Shown here in pieces: positions 5,334 to 6,665 of a DNA stretch of 6,665 nt; positions within the stretch are counted from its first letter, which is position 1; each line of letters opens with the position of its first letter. A model generated the notes under the pieces. It did no database searches, was not told the DNA's origin, and saw only the letters and a program-made list of their open reading frames with translations. Source of the stretch: Bacteroidota bacterium (GTDB lineage Bacteria > Bacteroidota > Bacteroidia > B-17B0 > B-17BO); NCBI GenBank assembly GCA_025356715.1, contig JANXRU010000024.1, forward strand, positions 1 through 6,665. The letters run 5' to 3'. Made by a program: the position numbers and the translations under genes.

Positions 5334-6368
5334 ATGAATAATCTAAACGTCTACTCCCAAAAAGAAGTAAATCAATTAACACGCGCTCGTGCCAACGAAA
5401 CTAAAATAGGACAAGAAGTTTTAATGATTACGGATGCTAAAAATTGGCAACAAGAATTGGCAATATTGCCCTGCAAGTTTGTATTAATAGGTATTCCAGA
5501 AGATATTGGCGTAAGAGCCAATTATGGACGTGGAGGTGCGCATACAGCTTGGAAACCAGCATTGGAAGGGTTTTTAAATCAGCAAAGTAATGAGTTTTTG
5601 AGTGGTAAAAGTTGTTGTGTTTTAGGACATATTGAAGTGGAAGATTTAATGGAAAAAGCCAATCATTTATCTACTAAAAAAGAGGAAGATATTACAGAGT
5701 TTCGAAATTTAGTTTCCGAAATAGATACGCGTGTAAGCGCTGTTATTAAAGAAATTAGAGCTTGTGGTAAAATACCCATCATTGTTGGTGGCGGACATAA
5801 TAATGCTTATCCTATTATTAAAGGCTTTTCAGAGGGATTAGGGTCAAAAATAAATGTGATTAATTGTGATCCTCATACCGATTTTAGGCCATTAGAAGGA
5901 CGACACAGCGGTAATGGCTTTAGTTATGCCTACACAGAAAATTACATCAACAATTACTCAGTATTTTGTATGCACGAGCAATATAATACTACTCAGGTAT
6001 TAAGTGATTTTACAAAAGAAAATGGCCATTTATATTTTAGTACTTACGAAGATGTGTTTGTACGAGAATTAAAATCATTTACAATGGCGCTTAATCAAAC
6101 CATTGGTTTTGTAAAACAACAGGCTTGCGGTGTAGAAATAGATCTGGATGCGATTACAAATGTACCATCTAGTGCTAAAACCAGTAGTGGTTTATCGCCA
6201 GTACAGGCGCGTCAATACGCGTATCAATGTGGTAAACAACTAAACGCCTTATATTTTCACATTGCCGAAGGCGCACCAATTTTATCCCACATTAAAGCCG
6301 ATAATAAAACAGGAAAATTAATAGCCTATTTAATTTCTGATTTTATCAAGGGAATGAATGAAAAATAG
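5334..6368 (+). CDS. Ureohydrolase (arginase) superfamily, formimidoylglutamase-like
   Basis: This encodes 344 residues with the arginase/agmatinase/formimidoylglutamase fold, a binuclear Mn enzyme that cleaves a guanidino or formimino group. All six expected ligands are visible: H155 in GGGHNN, D179, H181 and D183 in DPHTDFR, and D270 and D272 in EIDLDAI. The IDLD form, rather than the DxDxxDP of arginase, together with LEGRHSGNGFS (from about residue 187) and IAEGAP near the C-terminus, points to the Bacteroidota family usually annotated as formimidoylglutamase or arginase-family protein. If so it would take N-formimino-L-glutamate to glutamate and formamide, the last step of histidine use. 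No other hut gene is in the window, so the substrate is uncertain. The ATG at 5334 is preferred over 5301 because the extra 11 residues are atypical and a -7-like box lies between the two. The enzyme is probably cytoplasmic; no signal peptide is seen. Confidence 0.85.
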   Translation: MNNLNVYSQKEVNQLTRARANETKIGQEVLMITDAKNWQQELAILPCKFVLIGIPEDIGVRANYGRGGAHTAWKPALEGFLNQQSNEFLSGKSCCVLGHIEVEDLMEKANHLSTKKEEDITEFRNLVSEIDTRVSAVIKEIRACGKIPIIVGGGHNNAYPIIKGFSEGLGSKINVINCDPHTDFRPLEGRHSGNGFSYAYTENYINNYSVFCMHEQYNTTQVLSDFTKENGHLYFSTYEDVFVRELKSFTMALNQTIGFVKQQACGVEIDLDAITNVPSSAKTSSGLSPVQARQYAYQCGKQLNALYFHIAEGAPILSHIKADNKTGKLIAYLISDFIKGMNEK

Positions 6369-6421
6369 TGTCAGCAAGAAAACTTCAATTTTATTATATT
6401 TTCTGTAAATACTAATAAACA

Positions 6422-6665
6422 CTACCAATCAGAAGGGCCGTATTTTTTAGTGAGTTTAGATTTTGGAAATCCTAAATAATACAACTGATCAAACCATATT
6501 AAAAATTTAAATCCATAGGTTGGGGAATTTAACTTATTACGAAGCTCTCGATTGTTTTGTAAGGTAAAGCGATAAGCTATATCGGTGCCTAAACCACACC
6601 ATCTGAAAATTTTAAATTGCACTGAAATCCCTGGTTCATATAATAACAGATAATCTTTTGAAGAT
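6422..6665 (-). CDS. C-terminal part of a possible beta-barrel or surface protein (5' end outside window)
   Basis: On the minus strand a frame is open from the window edge to TAG at 6424-6422, giving at least 80 codons. The GTG at 6622 is an internal codon rather than a likely start, since the frame continues upstream with KDYLLLYEPGISV. Alternating stretches such as YLLLYEPGISVQFKIFRW and CGLGTDIAYRF resemble the strand-turn-strand ends of Bacteroidota hypothetical outer-membrane proteins (pattern: L-x-P-x-x-x-V-x-x-x-x-F-x-x-x-G-x-G-x-x-Y-R). The last 40 residues (GFKFLIWFDQLYYLGFPKSK) are aromatic and basic. No family can be named with confidence, and the N-terminus is not visible. It converges with the ureohydrolase, 53 bases apart. 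Confidence 0.6.
   Translation of the reverse strand, partial: SSKDYLLLYEPGISVQFKIFRWCGLGTDIAYRFTLQNNRELRNKLNSPTYGFKFLIWFDQLYYLGFPKSKLTKKYGPSDW

Noticed and set aside
6377..6404. AGAAAA/TTTTCT hairpin between the two convergent genes at the right end
   Set aside because: It has six pairs, five of them A-T, and a 16-base loop in AT-rich DNA; this is not enough to call a terminator.

Overview
The window looks like chromosomal DNA from an AT-rich member of the Bacteroidota, probably near Flavobacteriales or related environmental lineages. This is inference from sequence style. The evidence is the low GC, several promoter-like TAnnTTTG boxes (the Bacteroidota -7 element) very close to start codons, weak Shine-Dalgarno signals, and gene families that are common in that phylum: 24-residue MORN/YwqK repeats, a Bacteroidota-type formimidoylglutamase-like ureohydrolase, an exported amidohydrolase, and a remnant of a REP-associated transposase.

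Left part (1-1563) is accessory and repeat-rich. The 3' end of a MORN_2/YwqK-type repeat protein (1-501) ends one base before a 75-nt two-hairpin repeat (copy A, 502-576). After a non-coding stretch with a second repeat motif comes a small toxin-antitoxin-like operon: an intact putative antitoxin (792-1034) and a RelE/ParE-type toxin (1040-1270). The second copy of the two-hairpin repeat (copy B, 1215-1290) lies inside the toxin reading frame. It replaces the toxin's C-terminal half and supplies about 17 codons and the stop. Behind copy B are a decayed relative of the second motif, the C-terminal scrap of a Y1/IS200-like REP-associated transposase (about 1367-1448), another small hairpin, and a 37-bp repeat. 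Together, 1215-1513 reads as a decayed REP/transposase composite that broke the toxin.

Middle part (1564-3865): a 664-residue exported metal-dependent amidohydrolase with a complete set of metal-ligand residues. It is bracketed by 37-bp direct repeats (1477-1513 and 3646-3682, one mismatch). The roughly 300-nt gap after it has no gene. It holds the second 37-bp copy and a 61-nt foldback repeat of the CTGAACTTGTTTCAG type.

Right part (3866-6665) is ordinary core genome: the ribosome-assembly GTPase Der on the minus strand, a divergent ureohydrolase (formimidoylglutamase-like) on the plus strand, and on the minus strand the C-terminal end of a protein that may be a surface or beta-barrel protein, cut by the window edge. 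Functional links among these genes are not evident. The coherent story in the window is the repeat family and its effect on the toxin gene. I do not see a convincing undescribed defence or biosynthetic system.
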